From positions 1-29,547 of the forward strand of contig CAYSLJ010000094.1 of NCBI GenBank assembly GCA_964431735.1: 29,547 nt of DNA, written 5' to 3'. Made by a program: the position numbers and the translations under genes. Position 1 is the stretch's first letter, and every line of letters begins with the position of its first letter. The notes beneath the pieces are model-generated. The model worked only from the letters and a program-made list of their open reading frames with translations. It did not search any database and was not told the DNA's origin. Shown in pieces: positions 8,916 through 16,997 of this stretch. Source of the DNA: CALARM01 sp964431735 (lineage in GTDB: Bacteria; Vulcanimicrobiota; SpSt-956; JAKJGF01).

Positions 8916-10241
8916 TTATACGAATTTCCATGGCATAAAAATAGATTTTGTTAGCATTAAGCCTGTTTTATGAAGAGGCTTATAAAAAAAACAAGAACCA
9001 TGTGAAACAAACCAATATGAAATTAACGATGCTAACGCACAACCATATCCTTCATACATAGGTATTAAAATCAAATTTAACATTATATTTATAAGAGCAC
9101 CAATCAAACAAGTTACAAATTGCACTTTCTGGTAATTCATTGCAATCAAGTACTTATTTCTAGCAATTTCAAAACTTGTAAATATAAGTGACCAAATAAA
9201 TAAAATTAATATTGGCACAGCAGGTAAAAATTCTTTCCCATATAAAACTAAGATAAACCACTTTGCAGTAATAGTTATTGGTATTGCAATAAAATAACTT
9301 ACTAAAGCCATAATGTTATAAAACTTTTGAAGAGTTCTATAGAAATCTTCTTCACTTATCTGTTTTGCTTTAATTATACTCGGGAAAAAAGTTAAAGATA
9401 TAGCTGATGGTACAAAATACCAAAGTTCTCCCCAATTCACTGCTATTGAATAAATTCCAACTGCTTTATTTCCAGCCATTTCTTTTAACATGATTTGGTC
9501 TATCCGCATATAAATCATAGTAACAAAACCTGAAAATACAAGAGGCCAACTATCAGCTAAAAATGATTTAGCATATGAGTAATTAAATTTCCACTTACTC
9601 ATACTGTAGCCATTAAGTTTATATATTACTGATAAACATACTGCATTAAGTAACATTTCAAGCGTTGTTATCCATACAAAAAATTCTATTGACAAATTTA
9701 AGTAGATAGCAACTAATTTTGCAATTGAACATATAAAAAAACTACAGAAATTAGAAATAACTGTATATTTAGAAAGCAATTTCGTCTGATACCATAAATC
9801 TATTATGTTTAAAATTTGGAAAATATAACCTAAAGAAGCAATCGATACTAATAGTATTGTCTGTAAGTCATTTGCTCTTATAATAATTACTGTTACAATT
9901 GTTATCACAAATGCTGTTAATCCACCGCACATTTTCATCAGTAATGCAGTACCTAAAAAATTATAACTTTTTTCCGGGCAACAAACTATATTACGTATAA
10001 TTATTTGATCTAAACCCAGATTAGCAAATGCAGAAAATAGAGATCCAAAAGTTACAGCATAACTTAAGAGACCAAATTTTTCCGGTCCAAGATATCTTAT
10101 CACATAGATTGAAACAATACATGCTATAATTTTTCTAATAACCTGATTTACTATTAACCAAGATATATTATGCAATTTTTCCTTATGAAATTTTATTTTT
10201 AAATTTAATAATTTAAATTTTTCTTTAAATAATCCTAACAT
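8916..10241 (-). CDS. Oligosaccharide flippase, Wzx-like (MOP superfamily)
   Basis: The 441-residue protein consists of about twelve hydrophobic segments separated by short basic loops, with the N-terminal pattern VNQVIRKIIACIVSIYVIRY and LGPEKFGLLSYAVTFGSLF that is diagnostic of polysaccharide synthesis/Wzx flippases. MIYMRIDQIMLKEMAGNKAV in the middle is the second family landmark (arginine and aspartate in TM7). It would move lipid-linked oligosaccharide units to the periplasmic face for the Wzy-like protein encoded at 4476-5765. No strong Shine-Dalgarno sequence is visible. The C-terminus appears slightly short but no frameshift is apparent. The gene shares the very AT-rich composition of the block. 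Confidence 0.88.
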   Translation of the reverse strand: MLGLFKEKFKLLNLKIKFHKEKLHNISWLIVNQVIRKIIACIVSIYVIRYLGPEKFGLLSYAVTFGSLFSAFANLGLDQIIIRNIVCCPEKSYNFLGTALLMKMCGGLTAFVITIVTVIIIRANDLQTILLVSIASLGYIFQILNIIDLWYQTKLLSKYTVISNFCSFFICSIAKLVAIYLNLSIEFFVWITTLEMLLNAVCLSVIYKLNGYSMSKWKFNYSYAKSFLADSWPLVFSGFVTMIYMRIDQIMLKEMAGNKAVGIYSIAVNWGELWYFVPSAISLTFFPSIIKAKQISEEDFYRTLQKFYNIMALVSYFIAIPITITAKWFILVLYGKEFLPAVPILILFIWSLIFTSFEIARNKYLIAMNYQKVQFVTCLIGALINIMLNLILIPMYEGYGCALASLISYWFVSHGSCFFYKPLHKTGLMLTKSIFMPWKFV

Positions 10242-10315
10242 AAAATTATCTTTACTGATATTTTATCCAAAGGTACTTTGCTATTTATTTGGGAAACTAT
10301 ATAATTATAATAAAA

Positions 10316-11080
10316 CTAATTTATTTTTCTATAAAATCCTACCCATCCATCAGTTATACCTATTAATTTAAAACTTAAAATATAAAATATTTTTAAAAAG
10401 AAATTGAGGTAACGAGGTATTTGTGAATATTTTTTAATATAAAGGCCAGGAAAAAACCATAGTCTTAAAGGCCTTCTTCGAAACCATAAATCTTCTAGTT
10501 TAAGCTGATGATCTCCGTAATACTGAATTTGATTATTATTCCCAGTAAAAACCATTTCGATACTAGTAGGAAAATAACTTTTTATATGATCAAAATCATT
10601 ATAAAAATAAGGAGAATTAAGTGGAGTTGCTATAATTAAATAGCCATCTGTTTTTAAATATGAAAGATATTTATTTAGAAATTTCAATAAATCATCTGGA
10701 TAAAAATGTTCAATAATATGAGACATAATCAATAAATCATATTCTTTCTTTTCTTTTATACAGTCAAATTCTTTGGTGTACATACATTTCAATCCGTTTT
10801 TTCTATTTTTCTCTACAATCTCAGGATTTATATCTAGGCCTAATATATCAATATTGGTAATATCTCGCAATGGATAAAGATACCTACCATATCCACAGCC
10901 AATATCTAATATTTTAATTTCTTTTTTTAAACTAAAAATTTTGATAAAATTATAAACAACTTTATCTTCATCACTAACACCTATAAATTTATCTAAGATA
11001 GAATTCTGTATAATTTTTTTTACTATTAATATATTATATTTCATAATTGAACAACTTAATTTTTTAACAATAATTAACAC
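10316..11080 (-). CDS. Class I SAM-dependent methyltransferase
   Basis: A Rossmann methyltransferase is recognisable from motif I (IKILDIGCGYGRYLYPL, about residue 55), the acidic end of beta 2 (LGLDINPEIV), YDLLIMSHIIEHF (motif with acidic loop) and TDGYLIIATPL. These mark a class I SAM-binding fold of the Methyltransf_11/23 type. The C-terminal 80 residues are specific to this protein and include WFFPGLYIKKY. In a glycan locus such enzymes usually O-methylate a sugar or cap the chain. The GTG at 11080 is used here; ATG at 11044 (MKYNILIVKK) is an equally plausible start because neither has a strong ribosome site. Confidence 0.82.
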   Translation of the reverse strand: MLIIVKKLSCSIMKYNILIVKKIIQNSILDKFIGVSDEDKVVYNFIKIFSLKKEIKILDIGCGYGRYLYPLRDITNIDILGLDINPEIVEKNRKNGLKCMYTKEFDCIKEKKEYDLLIMSHIIEHFYPDDLLKFLNKYLSYLKTDGYLIIATPLNSPYFYNDFDHIKSYFPTSIEMVFTGNNNQIQYYGDHQLKLEDLWFRRRPLRLWFFPGLYIKKYSQIPRYLNFFLKIFYILSFKLIGITDGWVGFYRKIN

Positions 11081-11100
11081 TCATATTTTATAATTAAAAA

Positions 11101-12264
11101 TTATGCTAAAATCTTCTTATACTCCTCAATATAATTATTTGTCACTATAGAAATACGAAAGGAATTAAAAGCTCGACCATAACAAGCCTCAGACAATTTA
11201 TTCCACATAATAGAATTAGATAACAGTTCACGAGCAGTTCTAGCAATAAGTTCAGGAGAATTGACATCTACTAATAAACCAGCTTTACCATAATTTAAAA
11301 CCCAAGGGACTGCCCCACTATCAATACCACCTATAACAGGTGTTTTTTTTGCCATTGCTTCAACTAAAGTATTACCAAAAGATTCTTCCATAGAAGGATG
11401 TATAAGAACATCGGCTTCCTCAAGCATGGTTAACACCTCATCATGGGTTTTATACCCGGCAAAAACAACATTTTCGGCTAAATTATTCTGAATAGCCCAG
11501 TTATGAGCAATTCCATACTCACTATAATCTGGTCCAACAAGAACTAATTTTATGTGTGGATTAATACTGCGTATTAATTTATAAGCTCTAAATAATGTAG
11601 TGACATTTTTACGCTTACCAAATTCATTATTTATAGATATTATTTTAGGAGAAATCAAATTCAATTTTCTCTCCTTTTTATAAAATATATCATCGCTAAA
11701 AGCATTTGGAATTACTGGCACATTTTTAAAACCAATAGATTTCATTTTTTCTTGAATATAGATAGAATTTGCAGTAAAATTCTTTCCCTTGAATAAAGTA
11801 TATATATTCATAATCATCCGTACAAGCCAGTATAAACTAGGTTTCATTTTAAAAATGAGAGGAGTCCAATCACGCACTGTTATCAGACTAGGTGTACTGC
11901 TATGTAAAGCTGCTATAGCAAACTCATATGTCCAATGAGCATGAATAATATCCATTTTTTCTAGCTTCATTGCTTCTGTTAAATATTTAATTTCTTTTCT
12001 ATAAAAATCTCTTCCACAGCCTTCTAGTCTATAAGGCATAACATAGACTTTTATATTATCACCCTCAAATAATGTCATTTCCTCGCTCATTTTGTCAAGT
12101 GTAAAAATAATAACGTTTATTCCTTTGTCTAAAAGGCCAATTACTAGCTGTGTAACTGCAGTCCCTCCTAGACCATGAATAAATTGTCTTTTATCTCTCG
12201 ATTGTTTATTAAAATATAAACGAAGTCTTTTTATGTCTATTGGCCCTGTGATCCCTATATTCAT
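11101..12264 (-). CDS. Glycosyltransferase, GT4 family
   Basis: This 387-residue protein is a canonical GT4 enzyme: glycine-rich HGLGGTAVTQLVIGLLDKG near the N-terminus, DIIHAHWTYEFA at about residue 108, VPVIPNAF before the interdomain linker, ISINNEFGKRKNVTTLFRAY opening the donor domain, and HPSMEESFGNTLVEAMAKKT, the E-x7-E donor motif. It uses an activated sugar nucleotide on the cytoplasmic side. Its ATG lies one base beyond the TAA of the methyltransferase gene at 12266, so the two are probably translationally coupled. Confidence in the fold is high; the sugar is unknown. Confidence 0.9.
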   Translation of the reverse strand: MNIGITGPIDIKRLRLYFNKQSRDKRQFIHGLGGTAVTQLVIGLLDKGINVIIFTLDKMSEEMTLFEGDNIKVYVMPYRLEGCGRDFYRKEIKYLTEAMKLEKMDIIHAHWTYEFAIAALHSSTPSLITVRDWTPLIFKMKPSLYWLVRMIMNIYTLFKGKNFTANSIYIQEKMKSIGFKNVPVIPNAFSDDIFYKKERKLNLISPKIISINNEFGKRKNVTTLFRAYKLIRSINPHIKLVLVGPDYSEYGIAHNWAIQNNLAENVVFAGYKTHDEVLTMLEEADVLIHPSMEESFGNTLVEAMAKKTPVIGGIDSGAVPWVLNYGKAGLLVDVNSPELIARTARELLSNSIMWNKLSEACYGRAFNSFRISIVTNNYIEEYKKILA

Positions 12265-12265
12265 G

Positions 12266-12895
12266 TTACAACCTGATCTTTGCTAGACAAATAATTCCCT
12301 CACAGGCAAATTCAGAAAAAAATGATACAAATTTGTCTATAAAAAAAGCTTTTATATTTGTGGTGTCCATCATGCGATAACCATGCATCTCAATAATCTT
12401 ATAGCCTAAAACTGTAAGTAAATGAGTTAAGACTAATCTCGAAAAATAAAAGTTATGATCTGGATGTACTGTTTCCTTTCCAAACAAGGCATTTACTCCT
12501 CTTCGAAAACAAACAGCATTGGGAGTAGATAAAATCAAGACTCCATTTTCTGATAAAACTGATTTTATACTTAACAAAAATTTACCAGGGTTATATAGAT
12601 GCTCTATGATTTCTCCGGCTACAACAACTTCAAATTTTTCTTCTTGGAAGAGTTTTTCAAGTTCTTCTGCATTTCCTGCATATAAATTTTTAATTCCAAA
12701 TTCTTCTTGTAAAAACTTAATATCATTTATATTAATATCAACACCATATGTTTCCATTGCTACTTTTTGAATTTCAAAATGAAAATGATTTCCATTTTTA
12801 CATCCTACCTGGCAAAAAGGACTACCACAACACCCAAGATGTAAAACTTTTTTATCGGAACATGTTTCTAGAATAAATTGTCTACGATCTTTCAA
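12266..12895 (-). CDS. Class I SAM-dependent methyltransferase
   Basis: The 209-residue protein has motif I (KKVLHLGCCGSP), a conserved acidic residue after beta 2 (TYGVDINI), the FEVVVAGEIIEHLYNPGKFL block and NGVLILSTPNAV, a typical Methyltransf_23 pattern. A cysteine-rich insertion (CCGSPFCQVGCKNG, residues 21-34) follows motif I, and a His pair follows it (NHFHFE); a bound metal is possible but unproven. The start is TTG at 12895, preceded by AGGA. Coupling to the downstream GT4 gene suggests it modifies the same glycan unit, for example by methylation. The ending is short, as in stand-alone enzymes. Confidence 0.82.
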   Translation of the reverse strand: MKDRRQFILETCSDKKVLHLGCCGSPFCQVGCKNGNHFHFEIQKVAMETYGVDININDIKFLQEEFGIKNLYAGNAEELEKLFQEEKFEVVVAGEIIEHLYNPGKFLLSIKSVLSENGVLILSTPNAVCFRRGVNALFGKETVHPDHNFYFSRLVLTHLLTVLGYKIIEMHGYRMMDTTNIKAFFIDKFVSFFSEFACEGIICLAKIRL

Positions 12896-12966
12896 AGAAT
12901 GGTCCTACCTTTCTATAATTAATTTTTTTATTCATATGAAATCAAGGTATACTGTATTCATTGAAG

Positions 12967-13761
12967 TCATTTTTTTAGAAAATAAATTATTGGGTCTCTA
13001 TGATTACAAAGCATATCCTTTTGAATGATATTATACCCACTGTATTCTAACATATTACACATTCTGTCTATTCCTGCATTATACCATCTACCAGGGTAAG
13101 GATTTTTATCTTCTTTTAAATTCATTAACTTCATTCGATATTTTTTTAAGATAAACCTGTTATAAAGATACTCCACCCACTTAAAACTATAGTAAATGCT
13201 TTTAGGTAAACTGCGAAAAGCAGATATATGCTCTATATTCCTCAAAGCATTATTATATTTTTCATAATCAGCAATCATTATAAAACATTGTGCACCTTTT
13301 TTTAATTTTGGATATAAATTAACCATATATTCTTTTATTCCTTCAAAAGATATATGACAAAAACAACCAAATGAAAATAAATAAGAAAAATAGTCTTCCG
13401 GGAGCATATTACAGCTAAAATCATTTACTTGAAAATATTTAACATTATCCTGTCTACCAATATAATCATAAAATTTATTGTGTTCTGCAGATAGCGCGTC
13501 CAAGCACCAAATTTCTTTACAATTTAATTCCAGAAAAGCTTTTGTCCATGGGCCTCTACCTGGACCTATCTCTAAAACAATTGATTCTGTATTCACATAT
13601 GGCCTAATACAGCACAAATAAGTTACATATAGCACACTCATAAAGCCCATCGTAAGATAATCTGAATGCCCCATAGGATCTAAAGGGTTTCCTACAAAGT
13701 ATCCACCTTTCCATAAGTTTTTAAAAGATTCTATTTCTTCATTTAGCTTATTAACTTCCAT
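12967..13761 (-). CDS. SAM-dependent methyltransferase (putative sugar O-methyltransferase)
   Basis: The 264-residue product carries SIVLEIGPGRGPWTKAFLEL (motif I, near residue 60), WCLDALSAEHN after beta 2, and FSYLFSFGCFCHI, with GAQCFIMIADYEKYNNAL as the following strand, consistent with a class I methyltransferase. N-terminal NLWKGGYFVGNPLDPMGHS resembles leader regions of glycan methyltransferases. The ATG at 13761 has a good ribosome site (GGAGAG). It appears to be the first gene of the minus-strand block, immediately downstream of a decayed IS1182-like transposase, so its promoter may lie in, or have been supplied by, that relic. Confidence 0.78.
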   Translation of the reverse strand: MEVNKLNEEIESFKNLWKGGYFVGNPLDPMGHSDYLTMGFMSVLYVTYLCCIRPYVNTESIVLEIGPGRGPWTKAFLELNCKEIWCLDALSAEHNKFYDYIGRQDNVKYFQVNDFSCNMLPEDYFSYLFSFGCFCHISFEGIKEYMVNLYPKLKKGAQCFIMIADYEKYNNALRNIEHISAFRSLPKSIYYSFKWVEYLYNRFILKKYRMKLMNLKEDKNPYPGRWYNAGIDRMCNMLEYSGYNIIQKDMLCNHRDPIIYFLKK

Positions 13762-13813
13762 AATAAATTCTCTCCTTATAAACCTTACTCACTCTATCAG
13801 TAATTATATAAAG

Positions 13814-14038
13814 CTCAAATATCTTCATGTAAAGCTTTCTCCACTCTTTGGTTTGAACGGATACACTGACTGAATGCATATAACCATACCTTTAGCATCA
13901 TCAATAGTGATACGGTGATTGACCAAGCTCCTCTCTATATTCTTTATAGATTTCTGACAGATCCATCTCTTATACTATCTCACTTATAAAATAGGCAAGA
14001 TAGCCTTCCGGTAAGCAATCATGCAAATTAAGAAGGAG
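13814..14038 (-). pseudogene. Relic of an IS1182-type transposase N-terminus
   Basis: On the minus strand the frame LHDCLPEGYLAYFISEIV, a stop, then EMDLSEIYKEYREELGQSPYH is followed, after a frameshift, by LMMLKVWLYAFSQCIRSN and QRVEKALHEDI. This is the N-terminal (DUF772-type) pattern of IS1182-family transposases, normally LPEdHLAyFIsd..., DLSeIY..Y... and MMvKvLLYaY...RSSRkiEka. It contains at least one nonsense codon and one frameshift. The rest of 13762-14251 is AT-rich and shows nothing else. The relic sits exactly at the edge between the AT-rich glycan block and the array-rich region. Confidence 0.75.
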
Positions 14039-14251
14039 ACAGATATTGCTCATTTTGATTATATTCTTTAAAATTTTTTCTCATAACATTTATTATTCGA
14101 CATTTCTTTTAAATATTATGCTATACTCAAATCTGTTAATAAGTGTACCAGTAAATAATTATAATACTTTTATAATTACTTAATTTTACAGTAAATATTC
14201 TGATGTCATTATTTATGCACGAGAGTATAAAATATATGTAATATTTAATTA

Positions 14252-14877
14252 TTAATCACACAAGGTGCTAGCAAGATTATCTGCAATGACACCCTTTTTA
14301 AACATCTCCCAAATAAATAACTGAGATGTAAACCTTAAATCCTTCTAAGTACAATCATATATTTACCTTTAAACTGGGGTAACAAATTCCCGGCCCTCTC
14401 AATAGGCCCCTGCAGTAACTTCGGAAAAAACCCCAGATAAAGAGCATAATAAGAAATACTCATCTCTGCTTCAACAGTTCCCAGATAACAATCTATCAGA
14501 TAGGATATATTCTGAAAGGTAAAGAAAGAAACCCCTACAGAAGGTATGACGGATTTAAAGACTTCACGGAAGAGTATAAGGATTAAAACATTAATAAAAA
14601 TCCCTGCAAAAAGGAGTCTTCCCTTATTCTTTTCATTACAGGCAGATAAAATCTTTATACCGAATACATAACCCGTTACAGTAGTCAGAAGTAATATAAC
14701 AGGGCTCAGCGGATGGAGCCAGAAATAAAAAAGATAGCTCACAATCAGCAAAAAAACCGGCTTATATCTTCTGTTCAGACCATGAAAAATCAGAAAGGTT
14801 ACAGGAAGGAATATGAAATAAGATAACGAGTTAAAAAGCATAAGGATAAAAGATGAGACCTGTGAGTAAACCGTCAC
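14252..14877 (-). pseudogene. MBOAT-family O-acyltransferase, frameshifted and truncated
   Basis: The first 175 residues match membrane-bound O-acyltransferases: FLPVTFLIFHGLNRRYKPVF, LLIVSYLFYFWLHP, VGVSFFTFQNISYLIDCYLG and YLGFFPKLLQGPIERAGNLL. After PQFKGKY the frame shifts. A second frame continues with MFKKGVIADNLASTL, the next MBOAT block, after an in-frame TAG, and ends at 14252. The catalytic His in the C-terminal half is missing. Such enzymes move acyl groups across the membrane onto polysaccharides, as AlgI and DltB do. An internal ATG at 14841 (MLFNSLSYF) fits the family start better than GTG 14877. The acyl carrier protein and acyl-CoA ligase genes nearby may be former partners. 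Confidence 0.82.
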
Positions 14878-15062
14878 TCCGGCCCGGCTCCGCTTATCTG
14901 ACTTCCCTTCCTTTCAGTGAAAATTATTCTGTGACTATTTTACAATTCAGCATATATACTATTTTTGTTTTTAAATTTATAAAAGTGATAAAATTTAGTA
15001 TATAAATTAAATGATATAATAATATATAAATTGGTTGGAGTCAAGGAATTTTTTTGGGGATC

Positions 15063-15130
15063 GTGACGCGTGATGCGTGATGCGTGATGCGTGATGCGTA
15101 ATGCGTAATGCGTGATGCGTGATGCGTGAT
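15063..15130 (+). repeat. Heptamer array, about ten GTRATGC units
   Basis: Units start at 15063, 15070, 15077, 15084, 15091, 15098, 15105, 15112, 15119 and 15126: one GTGACGC, six GTGATGC, two GTAATGC and a final imperfect unit. The left edge is ATC|GTGACGC. The array ends three bases from the stop codon of the minus-strand four-helix-bundle gene and points towards it, opposite to the arrays at that gene's 5' side. Confidence 0.9.
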
Positions 15131-15133
15131 ATA

Positions 15134-15508
15134 TTATTTTTTCCTTTTTAAATATTTTATTAATCCTAATAACATCTGCCTTATACGTTCTATATAATCT
15201 TCTATTGACTGTTCACCTTTTGTATAATCAAATTCTTTTGCAAGAATATACTGGGTTTCCAATTCAGATAGTGAACCCAGGGAAATATACAGGAATTGAA
15301 GAAATTCTTTCTTTGAACTCCTCGCAGCCCCTTCGGCAATATTTGAAGGAACCGATACTGCACATCGTCTCATCTGACTTACAAATCCATACATTTCCTC
15401 TCTGGGAAAATTCTTTGTTATATTGTATATCTCTTTTGTCATCTCCATAGATTCTCTCCAGACATCCAGGTCTTTATGAGTCTTTAGCTTTTTGTTCACT
15501 TCACGCAT
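15134..15508 (-). CDS. Four-helix-bundle protein (S23 / 23S-rRNA intervening-sequence protein family)
   Basis: The 124-residue protein shows the family pattern LKTHKDLDVWRESMEMTKEI, FPREEMYGFVSQMRRCAVSV, PSNIAEGAARSSKKEFLQFL and LGSLSELETQYILAKE, then a basic tail. Proteins of this family form four-helix bundles and were first described in intervening sequences inserted in 23S rRNA genes; Avd of diversity-generating retroelements is a relative. Their biochemical role is unknown. The ribosome site GGGAGGAG is the end of the heptamer motif GTGACGGGAGGAG, and the start ATGCGTGA is itself heptamer-like. Arrays face inward on both sides. The first 12 codons with this leader are repeated twice more upstream. 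No 23S rRNA or reverse transcriptase gene is seen. Confidence 0.88.
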   Translation of the reverse strand: MREVNKKLKTHKDLDVWRESMEMTKEIYNITKNFPREEMYGFVSQMRRCAVSVPSNIAEGAARSSKKEFLQFLYISLGSLSELETQYILAKEFDYTKGEQSIEDYIERIRQMLLGLIKYLKRKK

Positions 15509-15690
15509 CGCACTCCTCCCGTCACGCGTGACGCGTTACGCGTCACGCTTCTATGAGTCTTTAGCTTTTTGTTCACTTCACGCATCGCACTCCTCCCGTC
15601 ACGCGTCACGCGTTACGCGTCACGCTTCTATGAGTCTTCAGCTTTTTGTTCACTTCACGCATCGCACTCCTCCCGTCACGCGTCACGCAT
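15475..15690 (-). repeat. 77-bp direct tandem repeat of the four-helix-bundle gene 5' end, with internal heptamers
   Basis: Units start at 15475, 15552 and 15629; two are full (77 bp) and the last is cut at about 15690. Each contains the first 12 codons of the four-helix-bundle gene, its start ATG, the GGGAGGAG ribosome site and two to four heptamers (15521-15548, 15598-15625, 15675-15688). Units differ by only a few bases, so expansion is recent. Only the copy nearest 15508 leads into the complete gene. 77 is eleven times 7. Confidence 0.9.
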
Positions 15691-15707
15691 TCTTTTCAGT
15701 CTTCCAG

Positions 15708-16127
15708 TTATAACAGTAACGCATGAAAACCTGCCTGTTGAAAGTGTTTATCTGCCGTAAGAGCTTCCGTTAATCCATATTCCTCCATAACAATAAAAGA
15801 AATACAGTCAGTAATACCCCATTCTTTATCTACTCTCATTTTATAAAGTTTAAGTGCTTTATTATATAAATCTTCTGTTATAGGGACAATAGTTATATCA
15901 GGATCTGCTTCCAGAGAATTAATTAAGTTTACAGCTCCCTTTCTGTAACGTTCCTTTGCAAGAGTGTTCAAGATTTCTATTATAACTGCTCTGGTAGTAA
16001 TCAGACTGGTATTCGATTGTCTCATCTTCGCAGTTAATACTCTGGCCTGCTCATGATGTCGGTCAGTTATAAAAGATAATGCTATAGCAAAAGAAGTGTC
16101 AAGGAATATTTTATTTCTATTTATCAT
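15708..16127 (-). CDS. vapC: VapC-type PIN-domain toxin
   Basis: This 139-residue PIN-domain protein has the four acidic residues expected for a metal-dependent ribonuclease: Asp10 in IFLDTSFAIAL, Glu51 in TTRAVIIEILNTL, Asp107 in GITDCISF and Asp126 in ALTADKHFQQAGF. It overlaps the upstream antitoxin gene by 11 bases, indicating coupled translation. The product would cleave RNA, commonly initiator tRNA or rRNA in this family, when free of antitoxin. It is a paralogue of the protein at 18799-19224: the acidic residues fall at identical positions and KEW-x-x-TDCISFIVM is shared. About 18 bases after the stop lie the sense-oriented heptamers of the tandem repeat. Confidence 0.9.
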   Translation of the reverse strand: MINRNKIFLDTSFAIALSFITDRHHEQARVLTAKMRQSNTSLITTRAVIIEILNTLAKERYRKGAVNLINSLEADPDITIVPITEDLYNKALKLYKMRVDKEWGITDCISFIVMEEYGLTEALTADKHFQQAGFHALLL

Positions 16128-16356
16128 TAATCAATCCTCCATATAAATAATCATCCAGTTTTTCTGATAAATCTGCAGGGCCTTCTAACATGAGGGATTG
16201 AGCAGTATCAAAGAATGATACAGGATTACTGGCTTCCGTTGCAGGTATTTCAATTGTAATCTTAACCTTTGTATTCGGTATTAAATCCAATGGATCTTCA
16301 GGATGCAGTACTTTGCCGTCAAATATAGCACCCAGTGTTTTTAGCATATACTTCAC
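16117..16356 (-). CDS. DUF104 (AF2212/PG0164-like) antitoxin
   Basis: The 79-residue protein begins LGAIFDGKVLHPEDPLDL followed by a strand-rich segment (KVKITIEIP), the typical DUF104 antitoxin core that binds DNA and is paired with PIN toxins. The C-terminal helix (PADLSEKLDDYLYGG) would neutralise VapC. It is preceded by an excellent ribosome site (AAGGAGGTG), and a promoter is visible at 16402-16430. The homologous antitoxin at 19232-19441 shares AIFDG-x-VL-x-P, the EGP-x-D segment and DDYLY, so the two modules arose by duplication or independent capture of related modules. Confidence 0.85.
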   Translation of the reverse strand: MKYMLKTLGAIFDGKVLHPEDPLDLIPNTKVKITIEIPATEASNPVSFFDTAQSLMLEGPADLSEKLDDYLYGGLINDK

Positions 16357-16401
16357 CTCCTTATAATATTCTCATAGGATTCACTGATTATTTCACATTT
16401 T

Positions 16402-16430
16402 ATTATAAATCTTTTTACCGATTTTGTCTA
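16402..16430 (-). promoter_or_regulatory. Sigma70-type promoter of the DUF104/vapC pair (one of two copies in the window)
   Basis: On the minus strand TAGACA (16425-16430) and TATAAT (16402-16407) are separated by exactly 17 bases, 46 bases upstream of the antitoxin start. The same promoter with one base difference in the spacer lies at 20704-20732, in front of the split Rpn gene. Similarity extends over about 16391-16433 and 20693-20735, so the promoter has been duplicated as a block. Confidence 0.75.
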
Positions 16431-16492
16431 TTTGATTGCCGATTGTGTTTAAAGTGGAAGATATGTGTGCTCCAATATTCGCCGGTAACTCC

Positions 16493-16604
16493 TCACGCAT
16501 TCACCTTGCTCTCAATGGCCCGCCTCAGGTATGCCACATTTTTAAAAGTCAGCAGTTCTTTTGTACTGAATTTAATCTTAAATTTCTGTTCTATGGCAAT
16601 AATA
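16493..16604 (-). pseudogene. Duplicated 3' fragment of the acyl carrier protein gene
   Basis: The minus strand encodes DLIIAIEQKFKIKFSTKELL, TFKNVAYLRRAIESKVNA and then TGA. This is the C-terminal half of the acyl carrier protein encoded at 17332-17577, at about 94% DNA identity over roughly 100 bases. The Ser36 attachment site and the first two helices are missing, so it is non-functional. It lies on the far side of the mazEF pair, making the TA module appear flanked by direct copies of one gene end. Confidence 0.88.
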
Positions 16605-16652
16605 AGGTCATAAAAGAATCAGGATTTATGGGATTATATTAATCTTATAAAA

Positions 16653-16997
16653 TTAAAGTCCGAGACAATAACGAACAGTATGTTCAATTTTTTCAAGGAT
16701 TTTCCCGGTAACCTTACCTGCTGGCTTTTCAGGAAATCTCCGTGCATCAAGAGAACGAATCTGAAAGCCTAAAAATACAGTTTCCACAGGTAATCCACTT
16801 TCTTCTTTTGCAACACGGACATTTGTCGGATAATCCTGTAATATATTTTTACCACTTGTACCAACTACTACTGTAATGACCAGGGGTAAACTATTAATAA
16901 CATCAATAGAAAGAACCATCACCGGTCTTTCTCCTCCCTGTTCATGCCCCTTTACAGGATTCAAATTTATAAAATAAATATCTCCGCGATTTATCAT
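16653..16997 (-). CDS. mazF: MazF/PemK-type endoribonuclease toxin
   Basis: This 114-residue protein follows the MazF fold: INRGDIYFINLNPVKGHEQG, GERPVMVLSIDVIN, VITVVVGTSGK and ESGLPVETVFLGFQIRSLDA, ending in a helix with ILEKIEHTVRYCLG. The GERPVMVLS block and the TVFLGFQIRSLDA block surround the substrate groove of this family, which cleaves single-stranded RNA. The gene overlaps the upstream antitoxin by one base (TAATG), a tight translational coupling. It sits between a full and a partial acyl carrier protein gene. The toxin looks complete. Confidence 0.9.
   Translation of the reverse strand: MINRGDIYFINLNPVKGHEQGGERPVMVLSIDVINSLPLVITVVVGTSGKNILQDYPTNVRVAKEESGLPVETVFLGFQIRSLDARRFPEKPAGKVTGKILEKIEHTVRYCLGL

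Noticed and set aside
15063..15130. CRISPR-like array
   Set aside because: Units are contiguous 7-mers without spacers, and no cas genes are present.
15134..15508. Diversity-generating retroelement, because of the Avd-like four-helix bundle
   Set aside because: No reverse transcriptase, template repeat or variable repeat is visible in the window.
15492..15760. Plus-strand open frames rich in SRVTRYASR-type peptides
   Set aside because: They are translations of the tandem heptamer and 77-bp repeats antisense to a real gene, with no codon signature of their own.
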